64,000 nucleotides of DNA from Ensifer sp. MPMI2T (GTDB lineage: Bacteria > Pseudomonadota > Alphaproteobacteria > Rhizobiales > Rhizobiaceae): positions 26,036 through 90,035 of the forward strand of contig NZ_SRXN01000031.1 of NCBI RefSeq assembly GCF_004827385.1. Direction: 5' to 3'. The notes beneath the pieces are model-generated. The model worked only from the letters and a program-made list of their open reading frames with translations. It was not told the origin of the DNA and searched no databases. The position numbers and the translations under genes are program-made. Shown here piece after piece: positions 28,721 through 38,029 of the stretch (positions are counted from its first letter, which is position 1; each line of letters starts with the position of its first letter).

Positions 28721-30337
28721 ATGTCGCCCCTGGCCCCCTTCAAACACGATACGTTCCGGATCATCTGGATCGCCAGCCTCGCCTCCAATTTCGGCGGACT
28801 GATCCAGGCAGTGGGCGCCGCCTGGCTGATGACCTCCATCTCGCAGTCGGTGAACATGGTGGCGCTGGTCCAGGCCTCCACCGCGCTGCCGATCATGCTT
28901 TTCTCTCTGGTCTCGGGCGCGCTAGCCGACAACTTCGACCGGCGGCGGATCATGCTCGTCGCACAGGGATTCATGCTGAGCGTCTCGGCCATCTTGACGG
29001 CCTGCGCCTATTTCGGCCTGATCACCCCCTGGCTCCTCCTGCTCTTCACCTTCCTGATCGGTTGCGGGACGGCGCTCAACAACCCGTCATGGCAGACCTC
29101 GGTCGGCGATATGGTGCCGCGCGATGACCTGCCGGCGGCGGTGGCGCTGAACAGCGTGGGCTTCAACATCACCCGCAGCGTCGGCCCGGCGATCGGCGGC
29201 GCGATCGTGGCAGCCGCTGGCGCCGCCGCGGCCTTCGCGGCCAATACGCTTAGCTATTTCGCGATCCTCTTCGCGCTTTTCCGCTGGAAACGGGAGGTTC
29301 CGGAAAGCCCGCTGCCGCGCGAAACGCTCGGGCGGGCGGTTTCCGCCGGCGTTCGTTATGTCGCGATGTCGCCGAATATCGGCAAGGTGCTCTTGCGCGG
29401 TTTTGTCTTCGGCCTGTCGGCAAGCGCCATCCTTGCCTTGCTGCCGCTTGTCGCCCGCGATCTCGTCCGCGGCGGTCCGCTCACCTACGGCATCATGCTC
29501 GGCGCCTTCGGCCTCGGCGCTATCGGTGGCGCGCTTCTGAGCGCCAGACTCCGGGAACGCCTGTCGAGCGAGGCGGTCGTGCGCTGCGCTTTCGCCGGCT
29601 TTGCCGCAAGTGCCGCCGTCACGGCGATCAGTACCGAGGCGTGGCTGACCTCGCTCGCGCTCACCGTCTCCGGCGCCTGCTGGGTGCTGGCGCTGGCGCT
29701 GTTCAACACCACCGTTCAGCTCTCCACGCCGCGCTGGGTGGTGGGGCGGGCGCTTTCCCTCTACCAGACCATGACCTTCGGCGGCATTGCCGGCGGCAGC
29801 TGGCTGTGGGGCGTTGCCGCCGAGCAATACGGCGCCGCCAACGCACTCATCGGCTCCTGTCTTCTGATGTTCGCCGGAGCGGCCATCGGCCTGCGCTTCG
29901 CGCTGCCGGAATTCAAGTCGCTGAACCTCGACCCGCTCAACCGCTTTGCCGAACCGCCGCTCGAACTCGACCTCAAACCGCGCAGCGGCCCGATCGTCAT
30001 CATGATCGACTACGAGATCCACGAGCCCGACATTCCCGAATTCCTGACGACCATGGCGGAACGCCGCCGCATCCGCATCCGCGACGGCGCGGGGCACTGG
30101 GCCCTAATGCGCGACCTCGAAAACCCGACAACCTGGACCGAGACCTATCACGTGCCGACCTGGGTAGAATATGTCCGGCACAACCAGCGGCGCACTCAGG
30201 CCGATGCGGCCGTCGGCGACAAGCTGACGGCGCTCCATCGCGGTGCGAAGCCGCTGCGCGTCCACCGGATGATCGAACGGCAGACGATCGTTCCTGAGCA
30301 CTACGAACGCTACAAGCAGCCCGCCGAGATGCATTGA
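28721..30337 (+). CDS. MFS exporter of the MFS_3/EntS type with C-terminal soluble domain
   Basis: The ATG at 28721, with GAGGT nine bases upstream, gives 538 residues (MSPLAPFKHDTFRIIWIASL), the standard length for this family; a GTG at 28709 is the alternative. About 12 membrane helices occupy residues 1-415, with the MFS loop motif SGALADNFDRRRIML and a second-half GGALLSARLRERLSSE. The C-terminal ~115 residues form the cytoplasmic domain typical of MFS_3 proteins (MIDYEIHEPDIPEFLTTMAE, TWVEYVRHNQRRT). EntS exports enterobactin; the substrate here is unknown. It is divergent from rimP. Confidence 0.87.
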   Translation: MSPLAPFKHDTFRIIWIASLASNFGGLIQAVGAAWLMTSISQSVNMVALVQASTALPIMLFSLVSGALADNFDRRRIMLVAQGFMLSVSAILTACAYFGLITPWLLLLFTFLIGCGTALNNPSWQTSVGDMVPRDDLPAAVALNSVGFNITRSVGPAIGGAIVAAAGAAAAFAANTLSYFAILFALFRWKREVPESPLPRETLGRAVSAGVRYVAMSPNIGKVLLRGFVFGLSASAILALLPLVARDLVRGGPLTYGIMLGAFGLGAIGGALLSARLRERLSSEAVVRCAFAGFAASAAVTAISTEAWLTSLALTVSGACWVLALALFNTTVQLSTPRWVVGRALSLYQTMTFGGIAGGSWLWGVAAEQYGAANALIGSCLLMFAGAAIGLRFALPEFKSLNLDPLNRFAEPPLELDLKPRSGPIVIMIDYEIHEPDIPEFLTTMAERRRIRIRDGAGHWALMRDLENPTTWTETYHVPTWVEYVRHNQRRTQADAAVGDKLTALHRGAKPLRVHRMIERQTIVPEHYERYKQPAEMH

Positions 30338-30371
30338 GAGGTGGCCCGACTAGGTCGCGCCTCATCCCCCG

Positions 30372-30545
30372 CGCAGGACGCGTGTTTGCCCCTTCCCTAA
30401 CCTCTCTCCCCGCATGCGGGGAGAGGGGACTGGAGGACGCTGTAGCCCCCTTTCCATCGGATCGGTAGAGGGGGCCGAGGCATCATCGCCACTTGTCCCT
30501 TCGCCCCGCTTGCGGGGAGAAGGTGCCGGCAGGCGGATGAGGGGC
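30372..30545. repeat. GC-rich palindromic dispersed repeat block
   Basis: Two hairpin units occur: CTCTCCCCGCATGCGGGGAG and CGCCCCGCTTGCGGGGAGAA, the latter followed by GGTGCCGGCAGGCGGATGAG. This is the inverse of the block at 9955-10108. It fills the spacer between the convergent MFS and lytic transglycosylase genes and could act as a bidirectional terminator. Confidence 0.75.
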
Positions 30546-30572
30546 GGATGCAAGCGTCCAATCAATCGCAGT

Positions 30573-31811
30573 TCAGCGCAGCTTCGCCTTCAGCGACGCA
30601 GCCGGGAAACAGGTGGCGGACAGGCCGTTCTTCGCCTGCCAGTCGCCGAGCGACCGGCGCGTCTTGTAGCCGGGCAGGCCGTCGACCTTGCCGACGTCGT
30701 AGCCCATTGAGACGAGTGCCTTCTGCATCGCCAGCACGTCGGAACGCAGCATGTTTCCGACATCACCCCACTCTCCCCGGAAGGCGCCGCCGCCGGCAGC
30801 AATGCGATCGGCGAGGTTGCCGATAAAAAGCGCGTAGAGGTCCGAGTTGTTGTATTCCTTGACCACGTAGAAGTTCGGCGTGACGATGAACTGCGGTCCG
30901 TGGGTGCCGGCCGGCACCAGCATCATGCCGGCTGCTGCGCGCTCCGCCGAAGGAAAGGCCTTGCCGGAGACGCGCCCGATCCCCATGCCGGCCCAGTCGG
31001 CGATCGGGCGAGCGAGATCCGGGCCTTCCTGGGCGCACGAAACACCTTCGGGGATCAGGACTTCGAAACCCCAGTCACGGCCAGCTTGCCAGCCTTTCTG
31101 CGAGAGATAATTGGCGATCGAAGCCAGGCTGTCCGGCACCGAATTCCAGATGTCGCGGCGGCCGTCGCCGTCGAAATCCACGGCGTATTTCAGAAAGCTC
31201 GACGGCAGGAACTGCGGCTGGCCCATGGCGCCGGCCCAGGAACCGCGCATTTCCGCCTCGCGCACATCGCCACTATCGAGAATGTGGAGCGCGGCGATCA
31301 GTTCGCGCCGGAAAAGCTCGGGCCGCGTCGACATGAAGGCCTTGGTCGCCAAAACGTCCATGATCGGGTGCGGGATCTTCGCGCGGCCGAAGCCGGATTC
31401 CCGGCCCCAGATGGCGAGCACGATCGGCCCTGGAACACCGTACGTTCTTTCGATGCGCTTCAAGGTCGAGGCATGGGCGGAGGCGAGGCTCCGGCCGGTT
31501 GCGGCCAATCCCTGCAACCGCTTCTCGGAAAAATAGGAACCGGGCGATGAAAACTCCGCCTGGCTTTGCTTGCGCTCCTTTGCCTTGGGAAAACCGGGAG
31601 GCGCAAGGTCGGGCAGATCCCAATTGAGCTTCACACCGGCAAAGGCCGCCTTGAAGGACGCCACGGAGATGCCGGATTTCTGCGCCTCGGGCCAGAGGTC
31701 GTTCTGCAGCCACTGGCGGAACTGGTTCTCCACATCGGCTTTCGAAGCCGCGAAGGAAAGACCTGCAAAGGAGGTCAGCGAAAGTATCAAGACAGAAAGG
31801 AGTTTCAGCAT
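30573..31811 (-). CDS. Lytic murein transglycosylase (MltB-like, GH103) with peptidoglycan-binding domain
   Basis: The protein is 412 residues with a Sec signal peptide (MLKLLSVLILSLTSFAGLSF, cleavage after AA). It lacks the MltB lipobox, so it is probably soluble and periplasmic. The GH103 catalytic domain carries the general-acid Glu in AIWGRESGFGR and the motifs SWAGAMGQPQFLPSSFL and DFDGDGRRDIWNS. A C-terminal PG_binding_1 domain (VLAMQKALVSMGYDVGKVDG) anchors it to the wall. It cleaves the MurNAc-GlcNAc bond giving 1,6-anhydro ends. Confidence 0.93.
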   Translation of the reverse strand: MLKLLSVLILSLTSFAGLSFAASKADVENQFRQWLQNDLWPEAQKSGISVASFKAAFAGVKLNWDLPDLAPPGFPKAKERKQSQAEFSSPGSYFSEKRLQGLAATGRSLASAHASTLKRIERTYGVPGPIVLAIWGRESGFGRAKIPHPIMDVLATKAFMSTRPELFRRELIAALHILDSGDVREAEMRGSWAGAMGQPQFLPSSFLKYAVDFDGDGRRDIWNSVPDSLASIANYLSQKGWQAGRDWGFEVLIPEGVSCAQEGPDLARPIADWAGMGIGRVSGKAFPSAERAAAGMMLVPAGTHGPQFIVTPNFYVVKEYNNSDLYALFIGNLADRIAAGGGAFRGEWGDVGNMLRSDVLAMQKALVSMGYDVGKVDGLPGYKTRRSLGDWQAKNGLSATCFPAASLKAKLR

Positions 31812-31863
31812 CTGGCTTCCTGAAATGAGGTGCGCGCGATGCGCTTAGATAACTTTAAGTTAG

Positions 31864-31911
31864 AGCGGGATACGGGCGGAAAACCGCGCACACTTTTCCT
31901 CATCCCGCTTT
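31864..31911. repeat. Dispersed GCGGGAT...ATCCCGC hairpin repeat, copy 2
   Basis: AGCGGGATACGGGCGGAAAA followed by a short loop and CCTCATCCCGCTTT forms a clear hairpin. It ends against the recR stop codon and may terminate the recR transcript. Confidence 0.75.
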
Positions 31912-31915
31912 GGCG

Positions 31916-32521
31916 TCAGATTGTCGTGCGTGCCCGCAGGGCGGCGGTCAACGTACCTTCGTCAAGGTAATCAAGCTCGCCCCCGACCGGAACGCCATGG
32001 GCGAGACGCGTGATTTTCACATCCATGCCTTCAAGCTGATCGGTGATGTAGTGCGCCGTGGTCTGCCCCTCGACCGTCGCATTGACCGCAATGATCAACT
32101 CGCGCACGCCACCCTTGGCAACACGATCGACCAGGCCCTTGATGTTGAGATCGTCCGGTCCGATGCCATCGAGCGGCGACAGCGTTCCGCCGAGAACGTG
32201 ATAGGCGGCGTTCATCGCGCCGGCGCGCTCCAGCGCCCAAAGGTCGGCGACATCTTCGACGACGATGATCACGGACTGGTCACGCCGCTCGTCCGTGCAC
32301 ACCGTGCAGGGATCGATCGTGTCGACATTGCCGCAGCAAGAGCAGATGCGGACCTTGCGGTGCGCCTCGCCCATCGCTTCCGCGAGCGGACCGAGCAGTT
32401 GCTCCTTCTTCTTGACGAGGTGCAGTGCGGCCCGCCGGGCGGAACGGGGCCCGAGGCCCGGCACCTTCGCCAGGAGCTGGATGAGTTTTTCGATTTCGGG
32501 GCCGGTGACTCGCTTTGCCAT
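31916..32521 (-). CDS. recR: Recombination protein RecR
   Basis: RecR acts with RecF/RecO to load RecA at gaps. It is 201 residues: helix-hairpin-helix at the N-terminus ([20 protein letters not shown]), a C4 zinc finger ([16 protein letters not shown]) and a Toprim domain ([16 protein letters not shown]), then the Walker-B-like end segment. recR usually follows dnaX-ybaB; here a LysE-type exporter gene lies between ybaB and recR on the same strand. Confidence 0.97.
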   Translation of the reverse strand: MAKRVTGPEIEKLIQLLAKVPGLGPRSARRAALHLVKKKEQLLGPLAEAMGEAHRKVRICSCCGNVDTIDPCTVCTDERRDQSVIIVVEDVADLWALERAGAMNAAYHVLGGTLSPLDGIGPDDLNIKGLVDRVAKGGVRELIIAVNATVEGQTTAHYITDQLEGMDVKITRLAHGVPVGGELDYLDEGTLTAALRARTTI

Positions 32522-32571
32522 GCCGGGCTTTTAGCTCAATTCATCGGCAAACGGAATCGCTTTGACGCCGA

Positions 32572-33183
32572 TCAGCGCGCGGCGATTGCGACCGCCGCAC
32601 CGGCCATCGTGCCGGCGCTGGCGCGGTTGGCGATCCGGACCGCACGGCGGCTTCTCAGGAACTGGCGAGCCTTCGCAGCCATCATCACCCAGCCGAGATC
32701 GATCGCGACGAGTACGACGAACATGGTCGCCACCAGTTCCGCCCAGCCGAGGAACGTGACCGAGCCGAGATCGATGATCGACGGCAGCAGCGCCACGTAG
32801 AACATCATGATCTTGGGATTGCCAAGCGTGACGGTGAGCCCGGCGAAGAAGAGCTTCGACGCCGATCGTGTTTCCGGCAGCCCGTCGCCCGGCATGTCCG
32901 GCTCAGCCGACCACATCTTCCAGGCGAGGAACAGAAGATAGGCCACACCCGCCCACTTTATCGCGACGAACATCCAGTGGAAGGTCTCGGCGATCGCCGC
33001 AAGACCGGCAACGGCGAAGGATAGCCAGATCGCCTCGCCGATCCACATGGCGGCGAGGAAGGGAAGCACGTCCCGCGCGCCCTTCGAAAGCACGCGGGCG
33101 ACAAGCGCAGCGATGCTCGGCCCCGGCGATCCGGCTGCAATCATCAGCGCGCCCGCAAAGACAAGCAGCGACGCAATGCTCAT
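32572..33183 (-). CDS. LysE/RhtB-family amino acid exporter
   Basis: The protein is 203 residues with about six membrane helices. The N-terminal family signature GPSIAALVARVLSKGARDVL follows the first helix (ASLLVFAGALMIAAGSPG), and the middle carries WAGVAYLLFLAWKMW and VTLGNPKIMMFYVALLPSII, both typical of RhtB/LysE permeases. The family exports amino acids such as homoserine, threonine or lysine; the substrate is not predictable. It is inserted between ybaB and recR, probably with its own promoter. Confidence 0.9.
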   Translation of the reverse strand: MSIASLLVFAGALMIAAGSPGPSIAALVARVLSKGARDVLPFLAAMWIGEAIWLSFAVAGLAAIAETFHWMFVAIKWAGVAYLLFLAWKMWSAEPDMPGDGLPETRSASKLFFAGLTVTLGNPKIMMFYVALLPSIIDLGSVTFLGWAELVATMFVVLVAIDLGWVMMAAKARQFLRSRRAVRIANRASAGTMAGAAVAIAAR

Positions 33184-33275
33184 GACCTAATCCCTCGGAC
33201 CGACTTCAGAGCCGGCAAGTTAACACGCTTTTTCGCTTCTGCCACCAACGGCCCTGTGGAGGGCTTACCGCGTGA

Positions 33276-33599
33276 TCAGAACGGCAGCTTCATGCCGGGC
33301 GGGATCGGCAGGCCGGCAGTCAGTTCGCGGGTCTTTTCCGCCTGCACGGCTTCTGCCTTGTCCTTGGCGTCCTTGTGCGCGGCAACGATCAGGTCTTCGA
33401 GGATCTCAACATCGTCTTCCTTGAAGAGCGAGGGATCGATCTTCAGGCTCTTCATGTGGCCCTTGCCGTCGAGACGGACAGTGACGAGGCCTCCGCCGGA
33501 GGTGCCGTCGACTTCGAGCGCGGCGATCTCCGCCTGCAGCTTCTCCATCTTGGCCTGCATTTCCTTGACCTTGCCCATCATGCCCATGATGTCGCGCAT
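33276..33599 (-). CDS. YbaB/EbfC nucleoid-associated protein
   Basis: The ATG at 33599 gives 107 residues ([20 protein letters not shown]) behind an AGGAGAC site. Methionine-rich helix one and the dimer motif [20 protein letters not shown] are diagnostic. YbaB dimers bind DNA with little sequence preference and are almost always next to dnaX and recR, as here. A longer frame reaching 33911 runs back into dnaX and is rejected. Confidence 0.95.
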   Translation of the reverse strand: MRDIMGMMGKVKEMQAKMEKLQAEIAALEVDGTSGGGLVTVRLDGKGHMKSLKIDPSLFKEDDVEILEDLIVAAHKDAKDKAEAVQAEKTRELTAGLPIPPGMKLPF

Positions 33600-33649
33600 C
33601 GTCGTCTCCTGTTCTTTCGTAATTTCTTCCAAGAAGCTTGTTAGCCGGA

Positions 33650-35509
33650 CTATTCGATATCGTCGCCGGGGACGATATCGCCGTCTTCCGATTCGGCCGC
33701 CGCCGGAGCGACAGCTTCGATTTCCTGCTCCGCCGCACGGATGCGCACGTCGGTGATCCGGGCGCCCGGAAAGCGCGCGAGGATTGCTGCGACGTCGGGA
33801 TCCTGGCGGGCGTCGTTGACCCGCTGCTCCTGCGCGCGCTGTTCGGCCTCGACAAGGGTCGGTTGGCCCGGTTCGCGGCTGTAGCTGACGATCCAGTGAA
33901 TGCCTGTCCATTCCTTGAGCTTAACGGCGAGCTCGCCGAGCAGCGTCTTCGGTGCATCGTCGGGCACGTTGACGTCGAGCCGGCCGGGCTCGATATGCAC
34001 GAGTCTCACGAAGCCGCGCACCAGCGTCTTCAGCTTGATGTCCCTGTTCTTTCCACAGAGATCGACGATATCGCTGATCGAGTTGACCGGAACCTTCGGC
34101 TCCGGCTTCGCGGCCGGGGCTGGCCGTTCCTCGATGCGACCGACGCTCATCGGCTGAGGCGCGGCATCCGGCACGGCACGCAGCATGGTTGCGCCGTTGT
34201 TCGACGGGCGCTGAACGGGCGCTGCTTCGACGGAGCGCGCCTGCGTGGAGAGGCCGGCCTGGGCCTGATTTCCGCCGCCATTGCCGCGCGGCGTCGGGCG
34301 GCCGGCGGTCCCCTCGCCGTCGGCAAGCTCCAAGAGCCGTCGTGCAGCGTCTTCCGGCGACGGCAGATGGGCGGCATGGGCGAGCCTGATCAGTACCATT
34401 TCCGCGGCACCGGCGGGGCGCGACGAGCTTTCCGCCTCGGGGATGCCCTTCAAAAGCATCTGCCAGATGCGCGAAAGCGCGGTCACCGCGACACTGTCGG
34501 CGAATTCGGCACCGCGCAGGCGCTCGATCTCGCTCAGCGACTGGTCGTTCGCCGCGTCGGGGACATATTTCATCCGGGTGACGAGATGGGTGAAGTCGGC
34601 AAGGTCGGTCAGGACGACCGTCGGATTGGCGCCTGCCTCGTATTGCCCGGCGAACTCCTGAAGCGCCGCCGTCACGTCGCCTTTGACGATATGCTCGAAG
34701 AGATCGACGATGCGGGCACGGTCGGCAAGTCCGAGCATCGAACGCACGGTTTCAAGCTCGACCGAGCCGCCGCCGTGGGCGATCGCCTGGTCGAGCAGCG
34801 ATAGACCGTCGCGCGCCGAGCCTTCCGCGGCGCGCGCGACCATCGCCAGCGCCTCGGGATCGAAAGGCACGCCTTCCTTGGAGAGGATGGTCGAGAAGAG
34901 ACCGACGAGGTCCGACGCGCCGATGCGGCGCAGGTCGAAACGCTGGCAGCGCGACAGGACGGTAATCGGGACCTTGCGGATTTCGGTCGTCGCGAAGATA
35001 AATTTCACATGCTCCGGCGGCTCCTCCAGCGTCTTCAACAGGCCGTTGAAGGCCTGCGTCGAGAGCATGTGCACTTCGTCGATGATATAGACCTTGTAGC
35101 GCGCCGAGACCGGGCGGTAGCGCACCTGCTCGATGATCTCGCGGATGTCGTCGATGCCCGTGTGCGATGCGGCGTCCATCTCGATCACGTCGACATGGCG
35201 GCCGTCCATGATCGCCTGGCAATGCTCGCCCGGCACACGCAGGTCGATCGTCGGCTTGTCGATCTCGGCGGTCTTGTAGTTGAGCGCGCGCGCCAGGATG
35301 CGGGCCGTCGTCGTCTTGCCGACGCCGCGCACGCCCGTCAGCATGTAGGCCTGCGCGATGCGGCCGGTCTCGAAGGCGTTGGTGAGGGTGCGCACCATCG
35401 GCTCCTGCCCGACCATGAGGTCGGAGAAGTCCTTGGGCCGATATTTACGCGCCAGAACACGGTAGGCGGCTGGCTTCTGTTCGGATGAAATGGACGTTTC
35501 GTCGCTCAT
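33650..35509 (-). CDS. dnaX: DNA polymerase III subunit tau/gamma
   Basis: DnaX is the motor of the clamp loader. From ATG 35509 ([20 protein letters not shown]) it has 619 residues; the upstream in-frame extension runs through the SRP RNA gene and is rejected. The AAA+ motifs [12 protein letters not shown] (Walker A), [10 protein letters not shown] (Walker B), the sensor-1 ATTE and the arginine finger [11 protein letters not shown] are intact. The four-cysteine zinc module between Walker A and B is reduced to one Cys ([11 protein letters not shown]). The Ala/Pro-rich linker is followed by the tau C-terminal domain. Confidence 0.95.
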   Translation of the reverse strand: MSDETSISSEQKPAAYRVLARKYRPKDFSDLMVGQEPMVRTLTNAFETGRIAQAYMLTGVRGVGKTTTARILARALNYKTAEIDKPTIDLRVPGEHCQAIMDGRHVDVIEMDAASHTGIDDIREIIEQVRYRPVSARYKVYIIDEVHMLSTQAFNGLLKTLEEPPEHVKFIFATTEIRKVPITVLSRCQRFDLRRIGASDLVGLFSTILSKEGVPFDPEALAMVARAAEGSARDGLSLLDQAIAHGGGSVELETVRSMLGLADRARIVDLFEHIVKGDVTAALQEFAGQYEAGANPTVVLTDLADFTHLVTRMKYVPDAANDQSLSEIERLRGAEFADSVAVTALSRIWQMLLKGIPEAESSSRPAGAAEMVLIRLAHAAHLPSPEDAARRLLELADGEGTAGRPTPRGNGGGNQAQAGLSTQARSVEAAPVQRPSNNGATMLRAVPDAAPQPMSVGRIEERPAPAAKPEPKVPVNSISDIVDLCGKNRDIKLKTLVRGFVRLVHIEPGRLDVNVPDDAPKTLLGELAVKLKEWTGIHWIVSYSREPGQPTLVEAEQRAQEQRVNDARQDPDVAAILARFPGARITDVRIRAAEQEIEAVAPAAAESEDGDIVPGDDIE

Positions 35510-35563
35510 CGACCCTGCCGCTGCTCGAACTCTTGTCCCGACAGGACGGAGATACGAAGATAA

Positions 35564-35664
35564 GGTGGGAGGCTGGCACGATGACCCGTGCCGGGGCTCG
35601 TTAGGGCTGCTTCCTTCCGGACCTGACCCGGTTGGCGAGTGGCTCGTCCACCACCAACCTCCCG
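35564..35664 (-). ncRNA. ffs: Signal recognition particle 4.5S RNA
   Basis: The universal SRP domain IV core GGTCAGGTCCGGAAGGAAGC is present on the minus strand (35607-35629 region). Flanking sequence folds into the long hairpin: GCCGGGAGGTTGGTGGTGG near the 5' end pairs with the 3' segment ending CCAGCCTCCCACC. The length is about 100 bases. A good promoter lies just upstream. It partners Ffh in co-translational membrane targeting. Ends are approximate by a few bases. Confidence 0.95.
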
Positions 35665-35670
35665 GCCTCC

Positions 35671-35699
35671 ATATCGGCAATATCGCAAGCAAATGCAAG
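35671..35699 (-). promoter_or_regulatory. Sigma-70 promoter of ffs
   Basis: On the minus strand CTTGCA (35699-35694) and CGATAT (35676-35671) are spaced by exactly 17 bases, close to the rhizobial consensus CTTGAC-N17-CTATAT. The predicted start, 6-7 bases downstream, coincides with the 5' end of the SRP RNA. Confidence 0.75.
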
Positions 35700-35818
35700 C
35701 CAAGGCGTCAAAAAACTGGTATCGATATGCAAAACAAGGCGAATCCGCGCCTTGATCACGATGATTTTGGTGTCGAATCGGCCTAAAAATCATAAACGTG
35801 ATCAATTCTAAAGAGTTA

Positions 35819-35867
35819 AAGCGGGATGCGGGCGGAAAACCGAACGCATTTTTCTCATCCCGCCCGG
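35819..35867. repeat. Dispersed GCGGGAT...ATCCCGC hairpin repeat, copy 3
   Basis: AAGCGGGATGCGGGCGGAAA with closing TTCTCATCCCGCC lies directly upstream of the ribosome binding site of the HIT-family gene. It would form a hairpin in that gene's 5' leader. Confidence 0.75.
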
Positions 35868-35880
35868 CGAGGAGAATCTG

Positions 35881-36285
35881 TTGACGGCCTTCCCTCTTGA
35901 CGAGCGGCTTCAGCGCGACGGCATTCCGATCGCCTCGATCGGGCTGTGCCAGTTGCGGCTGATGAACGACCGCCGTTGGCCGTGGCTGATCCTCATTCCC
36001 CAGCGCCCGGATGTTTCCGAGATTTTCGAGCTGACGCCCCTCGACCAGACGATGCTGACCTTCGAGATCAACATAGTGGCAACCGCGCTCAAAAAGGTCA
36101 CGGCCGCGGACAAGATCAATATCGGCGCGCTCGGCAATATCGTCCGCCAGCTTCATGTGCATATCATAGCCCGCCGGGAAGGCGATCCGAACTGGCCGGG
36201 GCCCGTGTGGGGGTTCGGCAAGGCCGAGCCGTGGCCGACCGACGAGCAGCAGGTATTCGCAGCACGCATTCTGGAAAATCTCTGA
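35881..36285 (+). CDS. HIT-family nucleotide hydrolase/transferase-like protein (TTG start)
   Basis: A TTG at 35881 preceded by GAGGAG gives 134 residues. The histidine-triad region reads RQLHVHIIARREGDPNWPGP: the catalytic middle His and third position are kept, but the first His of H-x-H-x-H is Gln. This QxHxH variant is typical of a proteobacterial HIT subgroup. The end WGFGKAEPWPTDEQQ is family-like. HIT proteins act on nucleotide phosphoramidates or dinucleotides. It is followed after two bases by nudC, so the two nucleotide-processing enzymes are co-expressed. Confidence 0.88.
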   Translation: MTAFPLDERLQRDGIPIASIGLCQLRLMNDRRWPWLILIPQRPDVSEIFELTPLDQTMLTFEINIVATALKKVTAADKINIGALGNIVRQLHVHIIARREGDPNWPGPVWGFGKAEPWPTDEQQVFAARILENL

Positions 36286-36287
36286 AG

Positions 36288-37268
36288 ATGACGATATCGA
36301 TTTTTGACCTTCGAAACCCGCATCCGGAGCCGAGCACCCTCGTCGCCTTTGCGGAAAATCACCTGGACCGCCAATCCGAGCACCGTCCCGACGATTGCGT
36401 CGAGGTGGCATCGAGGCATCCGGGCGCGCATTTTCTCGCCTTTTCCGGCGCGAAGCTGATCGTCAAACACGACGAGAAGATTATCGACCCGCTCTTCGCA
36501 CCCTATGAACTCGAGGGCCTCGAACCGGCGCTCGACGAGGCGATCCTGCTCGGTTTTCTGCCGAACGGCGAGCCGCGGCTTGCCGTGCCGTCGGGGCTCA
36601 CGGAAGAGACCCTGCCCGAGCCCTTCAAGATCGCCGACGCGCGAACGCTCTACCGCCAGCAGATGTTGCCGGAGGAATTGCTCGGCCAGTTTGCGCAAGG
36701 CTCCAGCCTGATCGTTTGGAACGCCAACAACCGGTTCTGCGGCCGCTGCGGCGGGCCGATGGATGGTGCTGCGGGCGGTTACCGGCGCGTGTGCACGGCG
36801 TGCAACCACATGGTCTTTCCCCGCACCGACCCTGTCGTCATCATGCTGACGATCGATCTCGAGCGCGATCTCTGCCTACTCGGCCGCAGCCCGCATTTCC
36901 CTCCGGGCATGTATTCCTGCCTCGCCGGCTTCGTTGAACCGGGCGAGACGATCGAAAACGCCGTGCGCCGGGAAACGCAGGAGGAATCGGGTATCCGCAT
37001 CGGCCGGGTTCGCTATCATGCCTCGCAGCCCTGGCCGCTGCCGCATTCGCTGATGATCGGCTGCTACGCCGAGGCCAAATCGACGGTCATCAAACGCGAT
37101 GAACAGGAGCTCGAAGACGTCCGCTGGTTCACACGCGCGGAGACCGAAGCGATGCTGGAACGCACGACCGGCGTCGCCGGCACTGGTGACGAACACATTC
37201 CGCCGCCGAAGGGGGCGATTGCCCACCAGTTGATGCGCGACTGGCTGGCCTGGCCCGAGCGGAGCTGA
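36288..37268 (+). CDS. nudC: NAD(H) diphosphatase / RNA decapping Nudix enzyme
   Basis: NudC cleaves NADH to NMNH and AMP and removes NAD caps from RNA. From ATG 36288 it has 326 residues; the longer upstream frame overlaps the HIT gene. A zinc ribbon (NRFCGRCGGPMD ... CTACNHMVFPR) precedes the Nudix box GFVEPGETIENAVRRETQEE, and the SQPWPLPHSLMIGCYAEA motif that marks the NADH-specific group follows (SQPWPxPxS). Confidence 0.95.
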   Translation: MTISIFDLRNPHPEPSTLVAFAENHLDRQSEHRPDDCVEVASRHPGAHFLAFSGAKLIVKHDEKIIDPLFAPYELEGLEPALDEAILLGFLPNGEPRLAVPSGLTEETLPEPFKIADARTLYRQQMLPEELLGQFAQGSSLIVWNANNRFCGRCGGPMDGAAGGYRRVCTACNHMVFPRTDPVVIMLTIDLERDLCLLGRSPHFPPGMYSCLAGFVEPGETIENAVRRETQEESGIRIGRVRYHASQPWPLPHSLMIGCYAEAKSTVIKRDEQELEDVRWFTRAETEAMLERTTGVAGTGDEHIPPPKGAIAHQLMRDWLAWPERS

Positions 37269-37298
37269 TCGGCATCCCCGCGCGGAGAGAAAGAAGCC

Positions 37299-38006
37299 AT
37301 GTCCCGATCGGAGCGCTTGCTCGATCTCTTGCAGGTGCTGCGACGGCACCAGCAGCCGGTGAGCGGCCGGCGGCTGGCGGAGGAGACCGGCGTCAGCCTC
37401 AGAACGCTCTACCGGGACATCGCCAGCCTGCAGGCTCAAGGCGCCCACATCGAGGGGGAGCCGGGCCTCGGCTATGTTCTGAAGCCGGGTTTCATGCTGC
37501 CGCCGATGATGTTCTCGGAGGAAGAAGTCGAAGCGTTAGTGCTCGGCTCGCGCTGGGTGGCAAAACGTGGCGACAACCGCCTCGCCGTGGCGGCCGCCGA
37601 CGCGCTTGCCAAGATCGCCTCCGTGCTGCCGCCAGACCTCAGGGAAAGTCTCGACGCCTCACCTCTACTCGTCGGGCCGCGCCAACCGGTTGCCGAAGAT
37701 ATCGATCTCGGTCTGCTGCGCAAGGCGATCCGCGGCGAGCGCAAACTCGATATCAGCTATATCGACAATGACGGATGCGACAGTCGCCGCACTATCTGGC
37801 CTTTTGCGCTCGGTTTCTTCGAACAGGTGCGCGTGCTGGTCGCCTGGTGCGAACTCCGGCGGAACTTTCGTCATTTCCGGACGGACCGGATCAGCGGTGC
37901 GCTGGTGAGCGATCAGCGCTATCCGCGCCGTCGCCAAGCCCTGCTCAAGGACTGGCGCGCTGCGCAGAACGCAGCGCCCGATGCGCCAGGTGCGGAACGC
38001 GGATAA
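37299..38006 (+). CDS. YafY-type transcriptional regulator (HTH_11 + WYL domain)
   Basis: The protein has 235 residues. The N-terminal winged helix reads RLLDLLQVLRRHQQPVSGRR and SLRTLYRDIASLQAQGAHI (recognition helix). A WYL-type ligand-binding domain starts near residue 145 (ISYIDNDGCDSRRTIWPFAL, with WCELRRNFRHFRTDRI). It lies 85 bases upstream of a VOC-family gene on the same strand, and a perfect 10-bp inverted repeat sits between them, so it probably controls that gene. Confidence 0.9.
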   Translation: MSRSERLLDLLQVLRRHQQPVSGRRLAEETGVSLRTLYRDIASLQAQGAHIEGEPGLGYVLKPGFMLPPMMFSEEEVEALVLGSRWVAKRGDNRLAVAAADALAKIASVLPPDLRESLDASPLLVGPRQPVAEDIDLGLLRKAIRGERKLDISYIDNDGCDSRRTIWPFALGFFEQVRVLVAWCELRRNFRHFRTDRISGALVSDQRYPRRRQALLKDWRAAQNAAPDAPGAERG

Positions 38007-38029
38007 AAGAACGGACGTGGGCGCGATCG

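Noticed and set aside
35510..35698. A longer dnaX start at 35698
   Set aside because: The extra 63 codons run through the 4.5S RNA gene and have no DnaX similarity; ATG 35509 matches the family start.
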